Assembly (NCBI RefSeq): GCF_014229645.1
Contig: NZ_JAATOD010000005.1
Coordinates: 1 to 64,000, forward strand
Origin: Listeria swaminathanii
Lineage (GTDB): Bacteria; Bacillota; Bacilli; Lactobacillales; Listeriaceae
Length of the DNA: 64,000 bases
Direction: 5' to 3'
Shown here: positions 52,831 through 61,391 of the stretch, piece by piece
Layout: each line of letters begins with the position of its first letter
Position numbering within the stretch: the first letter of the stretch is position 1
Position numbers and translations under genes: made by a program
Notes under the pieces: generated by a model
Database searches by the model: none
The model's input: the letters and a program-made list of their open reading frames with translations, nothing else
Told to the model about the DNA's origin: nothing

Positions 52831-52861
52831 ACTGTGTAATGTTAACGCTTACTTACACAGT
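52831..52861. promoter_or_regulatory. Inverted repeat upstream of the sigma-54 promoter
   Basis: ACTGTGTAA (52831-52839) and TTACACAGT (52853-52861) are a perfect 9-bp inverted repeat, about 90 bases upstream of the sigma-54 promoter, the usual place for an enhancer-binding activator of the LevR/ManR/CelR type. A further TGTGTAAT lies near 52875. Confidence 0.6.
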
Positions 52862-52949
52862 TTTTTGCGCTATGTGTGTAATACGGTTTTCAAGGTAAGA
52901 AAGACAAGGTTTACAAGAGATTAACGGATGTTTCGTACTAATATTGTAC

Positions 52950-52968
52950 TTGGCACGGAAATTGCAAT
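52950..52968 (+). promoter_or_regulatory. Sigma-54 (RpoN) promoter of the PTS operon
   Basis: TTGGCACGGAAATTGCAAT matches the -24/-12 consensus TGGCAC-N5-TTGC exactly, with GG and GC 10 bases apart. It lies 227 bases before the PTS IIC start and is the only such match I found. Confidence 0.85.
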
Positions 52969-53194
52969 AGATTAAAGTGAATCTAAATGTAAGCCTTATC
53001 ATGAAGCGGAGAGGAGGGCTCCCAAAATTTCACGAGGTCATGCAAAGATTCCATCTGGTTTGTTTTAGTAATGGGGATTGCTAGGACAAAGTAAACAGAT
53101 ATAGCTGATAAACTCAAAGGGATGTATACATAAAAATTATATTTTGTTTAAAGAGATGAGCGCTAAATAAAAAAGGTTCATGGGAGGATAAAAT

Positions 53195-54559
53195 ATGAAT
53201 GGATTAACAGCATTTTTAGAAAAGTATTTTGTGCCGGTAGCAGCAAAAATTGGTTCACAAAAACATCTAGTTGCATTACGTGATGCTTTTATTTCAACAA
53301 TGCCAATCACTATGGCTGGGTCAATTGCAGTACTTTTAAATGCGTTTTTTAGGGATTTTCCAACTGACTGGGGATGGACAGGATTTGTGGAAGCGATGCA
53401 ACCACTTATCGGGATTAATGGATATGTATACAATGGGACGTTAGCAATTGTTTCAATTATTTTTGCCTTTTCACTAGGGTATAATTTATCAAAAGCGTAT
53501 GAAGTGGATCGATTAGCTGGGGGGCTAGTTTCTCTTGCTGCTTTTGTTATGAACTTAACTGTTACTGTTAGCTTAGATGCAGTAAAAGCTGCGATTGCGG
53601 CTTCTAATGCAAATTTCGATGTAGCTACTTTACCAAAAGAATTTGCTGGAATTTACGGATTCTTTAGCCTAAGCCAAGTAAATGGTACCGGCTTGTTTAC
53701 CGCAATGATTTTCGGTTTTATATCAACTATTATTTATGCGAAATTAATGCGCAGAAATATTATTATCAAAATGCCAGATTCTGTTCCACCGGCTGTAAGT
53801 AAAGCTTTCGCAGCGATCATTCCTGCATTAGTGGCACTTTATGTTGTTGGTATTATTGACTGGGCATTCTTCAAAATCACAAATATGGACGTTATTACTT
53901 GGATTTCCAAAACAATTCAAGAACCGCTATTATCACTATCGCAAGGCTACGGAGCTGTTTTACTAGTTACTTTCTTAGTACAATTACTATGGTTCTTCGG
54001 GATTCATGGTCCGAACGTACTTGCTCCGGTTCTAGAGTCACTTTGGGGTACAGCACAACTACAAAACATTAGTGCGGCACAAGAAGGCGCTAAATTACCA
54101 TTCGAATGGGTACGTGGTTCTTTCGATGCGTATGTATGGATGGGTGGTTCAGGCGGTACACTTGTATTAATTATCGCGTTACTAATGTTCTCGAAACGAG
54201 CGGATGCACGAACAGTTGCGAAATTGTCTCTTGCACCAGGTATATTTAATATTAACGAACCAATCATGTTTGGTTTACCGATCGTATTAAATACAATTTA
54301 CTTAATACCATTCCTTATCGCGCCAATGGTAATGGTAACAATCGCTTACTTTGCAACAACACTCGGCATTGTCGGGCCAGTTAAAATTGCAGTAGTTTGG
54401 GTAATGCCGCCACTTCTGAATTCCTTCTTAGCAACCGGGGGAGATTGGATGGCACCAGTAATTTCACTCATAAATATGGTCGTCGCGTTCCTGATTTGGG
54501 TACCATTTGTTATTACCGCAAATCGCGTTGGTGTACCAGAAGAAGAGATGAAAGCTTAG
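53195..54559 (+). CDS. PTS lactose/cellobiose-family EIIC permease
   Basis: 454 residues of the lactose/cellobiose (Lac) EIIC family, beginning MNGLTAFLEKYFVPVAAKIG and with WFFGIHGPNVLAPVLESLWG and NINEPIMFGLPIVLN, both family signatures. It has about ten membrane helices. EIIA and EIIB are not in this cluster, so it must use partners encoded elsewhere. GGGAGG precedes the ATG. A sigma-54 promoter upstream and a DUF3284 protein downstream are typical of beta-glucoside systems. Confidence 0.9.
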   Translation: MNGLTAFLEKYFVPVAAKIGSQKHLVALRDAFISTMPITMAGSIAVLLNAFFRDFPTDWGWTGFVEAMQPLIGINGYVYNGTLAIVSIIFAFSLGYNLSKAYEVDRLAGGLVSLAAFVMNLTVTVSLDAVKAAIAASNANFDVATLPKEFAGIYGFFSLSQVNGTGLFTAMIFGFISTIIYAKLMRRNIIIKMPDSVPPAVSKAFAAIIPALVALYVVGIIDWAFFKITNMDVITWISKTIQEPLLSLSQGYGAVLLVTFLVQLLWFFGIHGPNVLAPVLESLWGTAQLQNISAAQEGAKLPFEWVRGSFDAYVWMGGSGGTLVLIIALLMFSKRADARTVAKLSLAPGIFNINEPIMFGLPIVLNTIYLIPFLIAPMVMVTIAYFATTLGIVGPVKIAVVWVMPPLLNSFLATGGDWMAPVISLINMVVAFLIWVPFVITANRVGVPEEEMKA

Positions 54560-54573
54560 GAAATAATAAGTTT

Positions 54574-54606
54574 CTGGCTAGGTGCAGCTAAATTGTGCCT
54601 AGCCAG
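54574..54606 (+). repeat. Hairpin after the EIIC gene
   Basis: CTGGCTAGG and CCTAGCCAG form a perfect 9-bp stem with a 15-base loop. No T-run follows, so it may stabilise the EIIC message or reduce read-through to the next genes. Confidence 0.55.
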
Positions 54607-54692
54607 TATATCATGTAGGAATTCCTGCACCATTTTTATTCATTGCAAGAAGTGAAAGATAAAGTTAAACTATATATAAGGAGGTTTTTTAA

Positions 54693-54914
54693 ATGATTAT
54701 TCTTAATTGTCCAATGAAGCGAGACTACATTACGGAATTACTAGAAACTTACGATAAAGACGGTGTAACTTTTAAAAAAATAGATGAAAAAGGTATGAAA
54801 CTTACTTTTGAAACAAATATTGAAGACGAAGAAAAGGCAGCAAAAATTGCCAAAGAAACTATTAAAGCAACTGAAATAGGCTCTGTACTCTATTTCCAAG
54901 TTAGTGTGGGTTGA
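54693..54914 (+). CDS. Small protein, function unknown (73 aa)
   Basis: ATG 54693 has GGAGG at 54680-54684. The product is a soluble 73-residue alpha/beta protein (MIILNCPMKRDYITELLETY ... KAAKIAKETIKATEIGSVLY). It looks like a small ferredoxin-like (beta-alpha-beta) fold but has no recognised motif. It shares the transcription unit with the following two genes and, through the hairpin, the EIIC gene. Role unknown, plausibly accessory to beta-glucoside use. Confidence 0.65.
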   Translation: MIILNCPMKRDYITELLETYDKDGVTFKKIDEKGMKLTFETNIEDEEKAAKIAKETIKATEIGSVLYFQVSVG

Positions 54915-54916
54915 AG

Positions 54917-55099
54917 ATGAAAATTGTTAATGCACTATTTCTTATTAGTATAGGTCTTATTATTATTATGTTTAGTCCCTCTTATGGAAAAGATGGAATG
55001 GCTAGTGTACCTCTTCTAGTTACAGGACTTGCGGTTGTTTTAATCGGCAGTGTTTTCATTGTGCTAAAAATCCGTAAAGATAAGAAAGAAAAGAATTAG
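54917..55099 (+). CDS. Two-helix membrane protein (60 aa)
   Basis: ATG 54917 lies two bases after the upstream stop; GGGTTGAAG gives a weak ribosome binding site, so translational coupling is likely. The peptide has two hydrophobic helices (IVNALFLISIGLIIIMF and VPLLVTGLAVVLIGSVFIVL) with a short loop containing SYGKDGMAS, and a charged tail RKDKKEKN. Function unknown. Confidence 0.6.
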   Translation: MKIVNALFLISIGLIIIMFSPSYGKDGMASVPLLVTGLAVVLIGSVFIVLKIRKDKKEKN

Positions 55100-55116
55100 A
55101 AGGAGTCGATTGAAAA

Positions 55117-55581
55117 GTGAATGTCACACAGAAATTATATATATCCCAAAAAGAATGCTTTGATACACTTGTGAGCTCAGCAATCTATGATGTAAAAAAT
55201 GCCACTGGTAAAACGCTGCAAGTACGCAAATTAGAAGGATATAAATACCAACGTACAATGTCTAACGGCGCACTTGCGACAACAAAAATTTTGAAAGTTA
55301 CTCCTAATGAGTTATATCAATTTGAAACAAGCAGTCGGGTAAACACGCATACAACGACTTATACGATTAAATCCACGAGTGAAACAACTTGCGAAGTGGC
55401 GTATAACGAATTAATCGAAACGGAAAAAGCGATGAACAAAATGAATAATATTATTGTTGGTTTTATGTTCGGCTTCTTCCGGAAAAAACGTGTGAAAAAC
55501 TTGCTGAAATCGATTGAGCTTTCCGTTATTAATGAAAGTAAGAAGAAACAGGAGAAATTGGCTGCTAAAAGTGAACAGTAA
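55117..55581 (+). CDS. DUF3284 domain protein
   Basis: 154 residues from GTG 55117, with AGGAG upstream. The fold resembles a START/SRPBCC-like beta grip: MNVTQKLYISQKECFDTLVS, then KTLQVRKLEGYKYQRTM and a long helix IELSVINESKKKQEKLAAK. DUF3284 proteins are found almost only with PTS cellobiose/beta-glucoside operons in Listeria, Enterococcus and Lactobacillus; their role is not known. It closes the operon started by the EIIC gene. Confidence 0.8.
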   Translation: MNVTQKLYISQKECFDTLVSSAIYDVKNATGKTLQVRKLEGYKYQRTMSNGALATTKILKVTPNELYQFETSSRVNTHTTTYTIKSTSETTCEVAYNELIETEKAMNKMNNIIVGFMFGFFRKKRVKNLLKSIELSVINESKKKQEKLAAKSEQ

Positions 55582-55683
55582 GGGTTTGGAATCGGGCTTT
55601 TTCGGGGGTCTGGTTCTTTTTTTGTTTGGGGTTGTTGGGTTGGATAGTTTGATTTAGTTTTTTTTGGCTAGCCCGACTCAGAA

Positions 55684-55854
55684 CGTTTTGAAACTTCTAT
55701 TAGGGATTAAATCATCGCTTTGCTCAGATTTATATTGAAGAAGTAGATCAAAACAAAGTGCGTTTTGAAAGTTCTTTTAAGGATTAAATCATCGCTTTGC
55801 TCAGATTTATATTGAAGAACTAAATCAAAATAAAGTACGTTTTGAAACTTCTTC
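55684..55854 (+). repeat. 77-bp tandem repeat (2.2 copies)
   Basis: Units begin CGTTTTGAAA at 55684, 55761 and 55838, exactly 77 bases apart. The first two are whole and differ at a few positions; each contains GGATTAAATCATCGCTTTGC and CTCAGATTTATATTGAAGAA. The third stops after about 17 bases, 55 bases before the dnaX start. No long open frame is preserved. It does not look like transposon ends or CRISPR. Confidence 0.85.
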
Positions 55855-55909
55855 AACAATACGTTATAATAAAACTACTAAAATGGTTTTAGGTGAAGGA
55901 GAGTGGCAG

Positions 55910-57649
55910 ATGGCGTATCAGGCTTTGTATCGGGTTTTTCGGCCGCAGTCGTTTCAGGATGTTGTTGGACAGGAACATGTGACGAAAACGCTTAAGAATG
56001 CCATTGTGCAAAATAAAACTTCGCATGCTTATTTATTTTCTGGGCCTCGGGGGACGGGGAAGACTAGTGCGGCGAAGATATTTGCGAAGGCGATTAACTG
56101 TGAACATGGCCATGACGGGGAGCCTTGCAATGAATGTGATATTTGTAAGGGAACGACGGATGGTTCTATACCAGATGTTCTTGAAATCGATGCTGCCAGT
56201 AACAACGGGGTTGAAGAAATTCGAGATATCCGGGAAAAAGTGAAATATGCGCCAACTGTGGCGAAATATAAAGTATATATTATCGATGAAGTGCATATGT
56301 TGTCGACGGGAGCGTTTAATGCGCTACTAAAAACGTTGGAAGAACCGCCGAAACATGTCATTTTTATTTTGGCGACAACGGAACCACATAAATTACCGCT
56401 AACGATTATTTCGCGGGTACAGCGGTTTGATTTTAAACGAATCACGACACAAGATATTATTGGTCGTTTGCAATTTATTTTGGAAGAAGAGAAAATTCCA
56501 TATGATGAAAAAGCGTTGATGATTGTTGCGCGTGCTGCTGAAGGCGGGATGCGTGATGCGCTTAGCTTGCTCGATCAAGTTATTTCTTACGGGTCGGAAG
56601 AAGTTACCGTGGAAGATGCGCTCGAAATCACTGGATCTGTTGCGCAAAACTTGCTTACAAAGTTAGTAAGTGCAGCGTTTGATGGTGATGCAGCAGAAGC
56701 TATTTCGACTTTGACTGCTTTACTTGCAGAAGGGAAAGACCCAGTTCGTTTAGTGGAAGATTTACTCGTATTCTTTAGAGATGTGTTGCTTTATCAAAAA
56801 GCGCCAAACCTGGAAGAAACGCTAGAACGAGCTTTAATTGATGATGATTTTGTCGCTTTGGCAAAACGAGCAGATTCACTCAAAGTATATGAATTCGTTA
56901 AAATTTTAAATGCAGCGCAACAACAAATGCGTTTTTCAAATCATCCAGGTATTTATGTAGAAGTGGCGCTTGTTCAGTTAACGCAAGCGGGACAATCAGC
57001 TATAGGCGGCGGAAATGTGACAGCTGATGCGGCTTCTGGAAGTGACGTTTCTGACTTGAAACGCCAATTGGAGCAAATGAACCAAGAAATTCAAACGTTG
57101 AAAAAACAAATTGCTAGTGGAGCGGGAGTAGCTCCGGCCGATAAACCAACGCAAAATCGTGGTGGTTCTAAAAAAGCTATCAACAACGGCAAGCAATTTA
57201 AAGCACCGATTGGTAAAATTAACCATGTGCTAGGCGAGGCTAAAAAAGAGAGTTTACAACTAATTCGTGGTTGTTGGGGTGAGTTGTTATCCATGTTGAT
57301 GGCATCTCAAGCAGCCCTTTTAAATGACGCAGAACCTGTAGCTGCATCTCAGGACACTTTTGTGTTAAAATTTAAGCATGAGATTCACTGTCAAATGGCG
57401 ATGGATAATCCGAACTTTGTTGAAACCATCACGTCGAGTATTGCACGACTGACGCAAGTAAATTATACTTTTATTGGAATCCCAGAAGATCAATGGGCCG
57501 ATGTAAGAGAAAATTTCCTTCAAAGTCATGGTAGCGACGGTGATGCGGAGGACGGTGCAAATCCGGAAGCTAGAAAACCAGCGGAAGATCCTTTTGTTGC
57601 AGAAGCGGCGAAACTCGTTGGTGAAGATTTGCTTGAAATTAAAGATTAA
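55910..57649 (+). CDS. dnaX: DNA polymerase III subunits gamma and tau
   Basis: 579 residues from ATG 55910 with GGAG upstream; the 27 extra bases to the ATG at 55883 are unlikely to be translated. The AAA+ clamp-loader core has Walker [10 protein letters not shown], the four-cysteine zinc finger ([19 protein letters not shown]), Walker [10 protein letters not shown] and sensor 1 [10 protein letters not shown]. The C-terminal third is the tau-specific region. It loads the beta clamp and couples the replisome. It heads the classic dnaX-ybaB-recR cluster. Confidence 0.97.
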   Translation: MAYQALYRVFRPQSFQDVVGQEHVTKTLKNAIVQNKTSHAYLFSGPRGTGKTSAAKIFAKAINCEHGHDGEPCNECDICKGTTDGSIPDVLEIDAASNNGVEEIRDIREKVKYAPTVAKYKVYIIDEVHMLSTGAFNALLKTLEEPPKHVIFILATTEPHKLPLTIISRVQRFDFKRITTQDIIGRLQFILEEEKIPYDEKALMIVARAAEGGMRDALSLLDQVISYGSEEVTVEDALEITGSVAQNLLTKLVSAAFDGDAAEAISTLTALLAEGKDPVRLVEDLLVFFRDVLLYQKAPNLEETLERALIDDDFVALAKRADSLKVYEFVKILNAAQQQMRFSNHPGIYVEVALVQLTQAGQSAIGGGNVTADAASGSDVSDLKRQLEQMNQEIQTLKKQIASGAGVAPADKPTQNRGGSKKAINNGKQFKAPIGKINHVLGEAKKESLQLIRGCWGELLSMLMASQAALLNDAEPVAASQDTFVLKFKHEIHCQMAMDNPNFVETITSSIARLTQVNYTFIGIPEDQWADVRENFLQSHGSDGDAEDGANPEARKPAEDPFVAEAAKLVGEDLLEIKD

Positions 57650-57678
57650 AAAACAATAGAAGAAAGAGGAGATTATTC

Positions 57679-57996
57679 ATGCGTGGAATGGGAAATATGC
57701 AAGGTATGATGAAACAAATGCAAAAAATGCAAAAGGAAATGGCGAAAGCTCAAGCTGATTTAGAAGCTCAAGAGTTCACTGGAACAGCTGGTGGCGGTAT
57801 GGTTACAGTAAAAGCTACTGGTAAACGCGTCATTACGGATGTTGTTATAAACGAAGAAGTAGTCGATCCAGAAGATATCGAAATGCTACAAGATTTAGTA
57901 CTTGCGGCAACAAATGATGTATTAAAACAAATTGAAGATACAACTTCACAAACAATGGGTAAATTCACACAAGGATTAAATATTCCTGGAATGTAA
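57679..57996 (+). CDS. YbaB/EbfC nucleoid-associated protein
   Basis: 105 residues with a Met/Gln/Lys-rich coiled start ([20 protein letters not shown]), the core [20 protein letters not shown], and the end GLNIPGM. YbaB proteins bind DNA as dimers with tweezers-like arms. It follows dnaX by 29 bases and AGAGGAG precedes the ATG. A terminator separates it from recR. Confidence 0.95.
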   Translation: MRGMGNMQGMMKQMQKMQKEMAKAQADLEAQEFTGTAGGGMVTVKATGKRVITDVVINEEVVDPEDIEMLQDLVLAATNDVLKQIEDTTSQTMGKFTQGLNIPGM

Positions 57997-58008
57997 TATT
58001 GTTTGGTC

Positions 58009-58046
58009 TGAGACTCTTGGCTTGTATTCAAGAGTCTCAACTATTT
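58009..58046 (+). terminator. Terminator between ybaB and recR
   Basis: TGAGACTCTTG (58009-58019) and CAAGAGTCTCA (58029-58039) form a perfect 11-bp stem followed by ACTATTTTT. Confidence 0.8.
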
Positions 58047-58056
58047 TTCAATAGAA

Positions 58057-58072
58057 TGTTCCACGTGAAACA
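58057..58072. promoter_or_regulatory. parS site 4
   Basis: TGTTCCACGTGAAACA, a full match to the B. subtilis parS consensus, between ybaB and recR. Confidence 0.92.
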
Positions 58073-58104
58073 TTTGTATTTTGAAGGTGAGAGGAAGACG
58101 AATT

Positions 58105-58701
58105 ATGCATTATCCTGAGCCGATAACGAAATTAATAGATAGCTTTATGAAATTACCGGGAATCGGACCAAAATCGGCAGCTCGGCTAGCATTTTATGTG
58201 CTAGATATGAAAGAAGACGATGTGCTAGATTTTGCAAAAGCGCTTGTAGATGCAAAGCGAAATCTCAGTTTTTGTTCCGTTTGTGGTCACATTACAGATA
58301 AAGATCCATGTTATATTTGCGCAGATACGTCGCGTGATCGAAGTGTTATTTGCGTGGTACAAGAGTCCAAAGATGTTATTGCAATGGAAAAAATGCGTGA
58401 TTTCCACGGCTTATACCACGTGCTTCATGGTACAATTTCACCAATGGATGGGATTGGGCCGGAAGACATTAACATTCCTGACTTGCTGAAACGTTTGCAG
58501 GATGACACGATTGAAGAAGTTATTTTAGCTACCAACCCGAATGTTGAAGGGGAAGCCACTGCGATGTATATTTCGCGCTTATTAAAACCTTCAGGCATAA
58601 AAGTAACTAGAATAGCGCATGGCCTTCCAGTTGGCGGAGACTTAGAGTATGCTGATGAAGTAACGCTTTCAAAAGCAATGGAAGGACGAAGAGAAGTATA
58701 A
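58105..58701 (+). CDS. recR: Recombination protein RecR
   Basis: 198 residues from ATG 58105 with GAGAGGAAG upstream. It has a helix-hairpin-helix ([20 protein letters not shown]), a C4 zinc finger ([16 protein letters not shown]), a Toprim domain ([20 protein letters not shown]) and a Walker B-like C-terminus. RecR works with RecO/RecF to load RecA at single-strand gaps. It is encoded after dnaX-ybaB as in most bacteria; a terminator and a parS site intervene, so recR may have its own promoter. Confidence 0.97.
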   Translation: MHYPEPITKLIDSFMKLPGIGPKSAARLAFYVLDMKEDDVLDFAKALVDAKRNLSFCSVCGHITDKDPCYICADTSRDRSVICVVQESKDVIAMEKMRDFHGLYHVLHGTISPMDGIGPEDINIPDLLKRLQDDTIEEVILATNPNVEGEATAMYISRLLKPSGIKVTRIAHGLPVGGDLEYADEVTLSKAMEGRREV

Positions 58702-58715
58702 ACCGAGGTGATAAA

Positions 58716-58961
58716 ATGGAGTCCAGAAGCAATAAGTTTGGTCGGAAAAAAGACAAGAAAATTGGTAAACTACACAAATCCTATGATGCTTATCTGATGG
58801 AATTGATTGAAGTCACGCAAGAAAAGTGGCACAAACAAAAAGTCCTAATGCGTAAAAGCTTTGAATATGATCCAAATTTAGAATATGAAGAGAAAAAGGC
58901 GGAAGCTCGCTATTTTTACCTTTTCAAAGAAGCGCGCAGACGACAATTAAGAAGTAAATAA
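58716..58961 (+). CDS. yaaL: YaaL-family protein (DUF2508)
   Basis: 81 residues, very basic (NKFGRKKDKKIGKLHKSYDA) with an amphipathic helix and the end YFYLFKEARRRQLRSK. The position right after recR matches B. subtilis yaaL (DUF2508). GAGGTGA precedes the ATG. Its role is unknown; charge suggests nucleic-acid contact. Confidence 0.88.
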   Translation: MESRSNKFGRKKDKKIGKLHKSYDAYLMELIEVTQEKWHKQKVLMRKSFEYDPNLEYEEKKAEARYFYLFKEARRRQLRSK

Positions 58962-58999
58962 AAAAATCTACTAAGCCAGTTTGGTTTAGTAGATTTTTT
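58961..58999. terminator. Bidirectional terminator after yaaL
   Basis: AAAAAATCTACTAA and TTAGTAGATTTTTT pair with an inner CC/GG, serving yaaL and the convergent aldo-keto reductase gene. Confidence 0.82.
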
Positions 59000-59002
59000 T
59001 GA

Positions 59003-59845
59003 TTAAATTTCTGATCTCACATACATAACGTCCGGCGCATGGCTAACGCGTTCGCCGTTATTTAAACGATCCACTTGGCGCATATCAGCATTGGTTAATT
59101 CAAAATCATAAATAGCTGCATTTTCTCTAATTCTGGAAGGTGTTTCTGATTTTGGAATAATCGAGATATTATTTTGCAAATGCCAACGGAGTACAATTTG
59201 TGCTGGTGATTTCCCGTGCTTTTTCGCTAGGTCAATGAGAATTTGTTCTTGTAAAACGCCACCTCGACCAAGTGGACTCCATGCTTGGTGGACAATATGT
59301 AATTCTTCTAAATAGCGGTGTAAAAGATGATTCGGGAAGTGTGGGTGTGTTTCGAGCTGATCAACTACCGGAAGAACATTGGCACTCGTGCGAAGACGGT
59401 CCAAATGATGCGCTTCAAAATTACTCACGCCAATCGCGCGAACAAGCCCTTCATCATATAATTTTTCCACGGCGCGCCACGTTTCAAAAAAAGTATCTTG
59501 TTTTGGCCAATGCACTAAATATAAATCAACCTGGTCTAGTTGCAGTTTTTTCTGCGATTTTTCAAAGGCCCGAAGCGTTTCATCATAGCCTTGCTCCGTA
59601 TTCCACATTTTTGTCGTTACGAAAAATTCATCCCGTTTTAAGCCGCTTGATTGAAAGAAATCTCCAAGCTCTTTTTCGTTATGGTAAAATGAAGCCGTAT
59701 CAAACAAACGATAGCCAACGTCCACCGCAGTTTCCAGTGCAGTGCGCATCCGCTGTTCATCAGTGAGTTTGTAAACCCCAAAACCATGTCTAGGCATTTC
59801 AATTCCATTGTTCAGTCTGTAAGTATCCGAGAAAGAAAGTGTCAT
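59003..59845 (-). CDS. Aldo/keto reductase
   Basis: 280 residues with the AKR barrel signature. The catalytic tetrad is visible as FDTASFYHNEKELG (Asp, Tyr) with TKMWNTEQGYDE and YLVHWPKQD (Lys and His), and the coenzyme site in NNISIIPKSETPSRIRENA near the C-terminus. It reduces carbonyls with NADPH; family members act on methylglyoxal or 2,5-diketogluconate. Monocistronic; the start is ATG at 59845 with GGAGG upstream. Confidence 0.9.
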   Translation of the reverse strand: MTLSFSDTYRLNNGIEMPRHGFGVYKLTDEQRMRTALETAVDVGYRLFDTASFYHNEKELGDFFQSSGLKRDEFFVTTKMWNTEQGYDETLRAFEKSQKKLQLDQVDLYLVHWPKQDTFFETWRAVEKLYDEGLVRAIGVSNFEAHHLDRLRTSANVLPVVDQLETHPHFPNHLLHRYLEELHIVHQAWSPLGRGGVLQEQILIDLAKKHGKSPAQIVLRWHLQNNISIIPKSETPSRIRENAAIYDFELTNADMRQVDRLNNGERVSHAPDVMYVRSEI

Positions 59846-59963
59846 TTAATTTACCTCCTACTTTATTTTATTAATTTAAGCATACCAGAAAATGGGGGAT
59901 TTCTGTAGAAAGAAGGGGTAGATTGGAGCAATTTTTACATACATTTAAAAAAGGAGTGGGGGA

Positions 59964-60410
59964 ATGAGGCAACCTTTTCAAGTTTTAGTGATTCCATTTA
60001 TTAAAAGTGAAAATAATTTTAAGTTTGGTGTTTTGCTACGGAAGAATGAGCAAGTTTGGCAGTTTGTAGCTGGTGGTGGGGAAGATACGGAGTCAATTTC
60101 CGAAGCTGCAAGACGAGAAACTGTGGAAGAATTGAATGTAAATAATATTTTTAAAATGTATCAGTTGGATTCGCTGGCGCATATTCCAAGTTTTCATTTT
60201 TCGTTTAGCAAACCGTACGTTGTTCCGGAATATTGTTTTGCTATAGATTTAACCGATTTTTCCGGGGAGGTAAAACTATCTATCGAGCATAGTGAATTTC
60301 AGTGGCTTTCTTATGAAGCGGCTTCGAAAGTATTGGAATGGGATAGTAATAAAACGGCGCTTTATGAGCTAAATGAACGCTTGAAACACAATGATTTGCA
60401 AGCAATATAA
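59964..60410 (+). CDS. Nudix hydrolase
   Basis: 148 residues. The Nudix box reads GGGEDTESISEAARRETVEE with a nearly complete consensus (G-x5-E-x7-RE-U-x-EE); the G near the end of the box is Asn. AAGGAGTGGGGG precedes the ATG. Nudix enzymes hydrolyse nucleoside diphosphates linked to another group; the substrate is not clear from sequence, and the open form of the protein (FQVLVIPFIKSENNFKFGVL) is the usual first strand. Monocistronic. Confidence 0.88.
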   Translation: MRQPFQVLVIPFIKSENNFKFGVLLRKNEQVWQFVAGGGEDTESISEAARRETVEELNVNNIFKMYQLDSLAHIPSFHFSFSKPYVVPEYCFAIDLTDFSGEVKLSIEHSEFQWLSYEAASKVLEWDSNKTALYELNERLKHNDLQAI

Positions 60411-60436
60411 AAAAGGCTGAATTTCAGCCTTTTTTT
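60409..60436. terminator. Bidirectional terminator
   Basis: AAAAAGGCTGA and TCAGCCTTTTT pair, flanked by A- and T-runs; it ends the Nudix gene (plus) and the Cof-type gene (minus). Confidence 0.85.
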
Positions 60437-61275
60437 CAATTTAGGATTAAGTTATTTAGCACATGGGCAATTCCGTCTTCATTATTGGATAAAGTTACGG
60501 AACTGGCTGCTGCTTTTAATTCGGGGACAGCGTTGCTCATGGCGATGCCTGTTCCAGCGTATTCAACCATGGTGATGTCATTATGTCCATCTCCAAAGGC
60601 AATGATATTTTCAGCGTGAATGCCCATTGGTGTTAAAACAGTGTCGAGTGCTTTGGCTTTGTCGATGCCTTTTGCAGTAAATTCGAAGTAGAAATCAGCC
60701 GTGAAAACGCAATTCAGACTGTCTTTGAATGGAGCCATCATCGCTTGGTAATGTTCCTGCATATAAGCTGGGTCGCCGGCAGTTAATATTTTGCTTATTC
60801 GATAATCTAAAAAGGCTGCTAAATCATCTTTTTCGCAGAGTTTGAAGTTGCCACCGCGTGATTCATATTGGACAATGTTGATTTCTTCGCCTTTATAAGG
60901 AACGTAACAATCGAATACATCATTCACGTACATATAATCGTCTTTATCAATCATCACTTTTATTTCGAAATTTTTCATATGCTCTAGGACGGCTTTTCCT
61001 TCTGCAACGGTGAGCGCTTGGTTGAATAATTCTTCTTTTGTTTGGCAGTCCACTACTTTGGCGCCGTTGTATGAAACGAGCAAGCCGTGGTATTTTTCCA
61101 TTTCTAATTGTTCAGCGTAAAGGTGCATTCCGGTTGTGGGTCTGCCGGACGCGAGGATGAGTTTAACGCCGTTTTGTTGGGCTGTGATAAGTGCTTTTTT
61201 TGTTTCTGCGGAAATTTTTTTGTCGTCGTTCAATAAAGTGCCATCAATATCTAAAATAATTGCTTGAGTTGTCAT
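60436..61275 (-). CDS. Cof-type HAD phosphatase
   Basis: 279 residues. HAD motif I is ILDIDGTLLNDDKKIS, motif II ILASGRPTTGMHLY, motif IV IIAFGDGHNDITMVEYAG, with a large C2B-type cap (about 85-190). This is the YidA/Cof family, sugar-phosphate or flavin-phosphate phosphatases of broad range. AAGGAG precedes the ATG. It stands alone; the next gene upstream on minus is the RpiR regulator. Confidence 0.88.
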   Translation of the reverse strand: MTTQAIILDIDGTLLNDDKKISAETKKALITAQQNGVKLILASGRPTTGMHLYAEQLEMEKYHGLLVSYNGAKVVDCQTKEELFNQALTVAEGKAVLEHMKNFEIKVMIDKDDYMYVNDVFDCYVPYKGEEINIVQYESRGGNFKLCEKDDLAAFLDYRISKILTAGDPAYMQEHYQAMMAPFKDSLNCVFTADFYFEFTAKGIDKAKALDTVLTPMGIHAENIIAFGDGHNDITMVEYAGTGIAMSNAVPELKAAASSVTLSNNEDGIAHVLNNLILN

Positions 61276-61391
61276 TTAGTTAGCTCCTTTTTTTCTTTAT
61301 TGTATCATTAGAAAATAAGGAAAAGTGCGAAGTGGCGGATATTGAGAGCTTTTTTTCAGTTCGAAAGGGAAACGACAGCTTTTTTGAAAAA

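Noticed and set aside
52568..52924. Plus-strand open frame of 118 codons
   Set aside because: It lies opposite the 51-aa minus-strand gene and runs across the inverted repeat of the sigma-54 promoter region; it has no ribosome binding site and odd composition.
57095..57125. A-rich run in dnaX that might cause programmed frameshifting to make gamma
   Set aside because: It is in-frame lysine/glutamine codons without the A-AAA-AAG slippery heptamer plus stem seen in E. coli, and such frameshifting is not known in close relatives.
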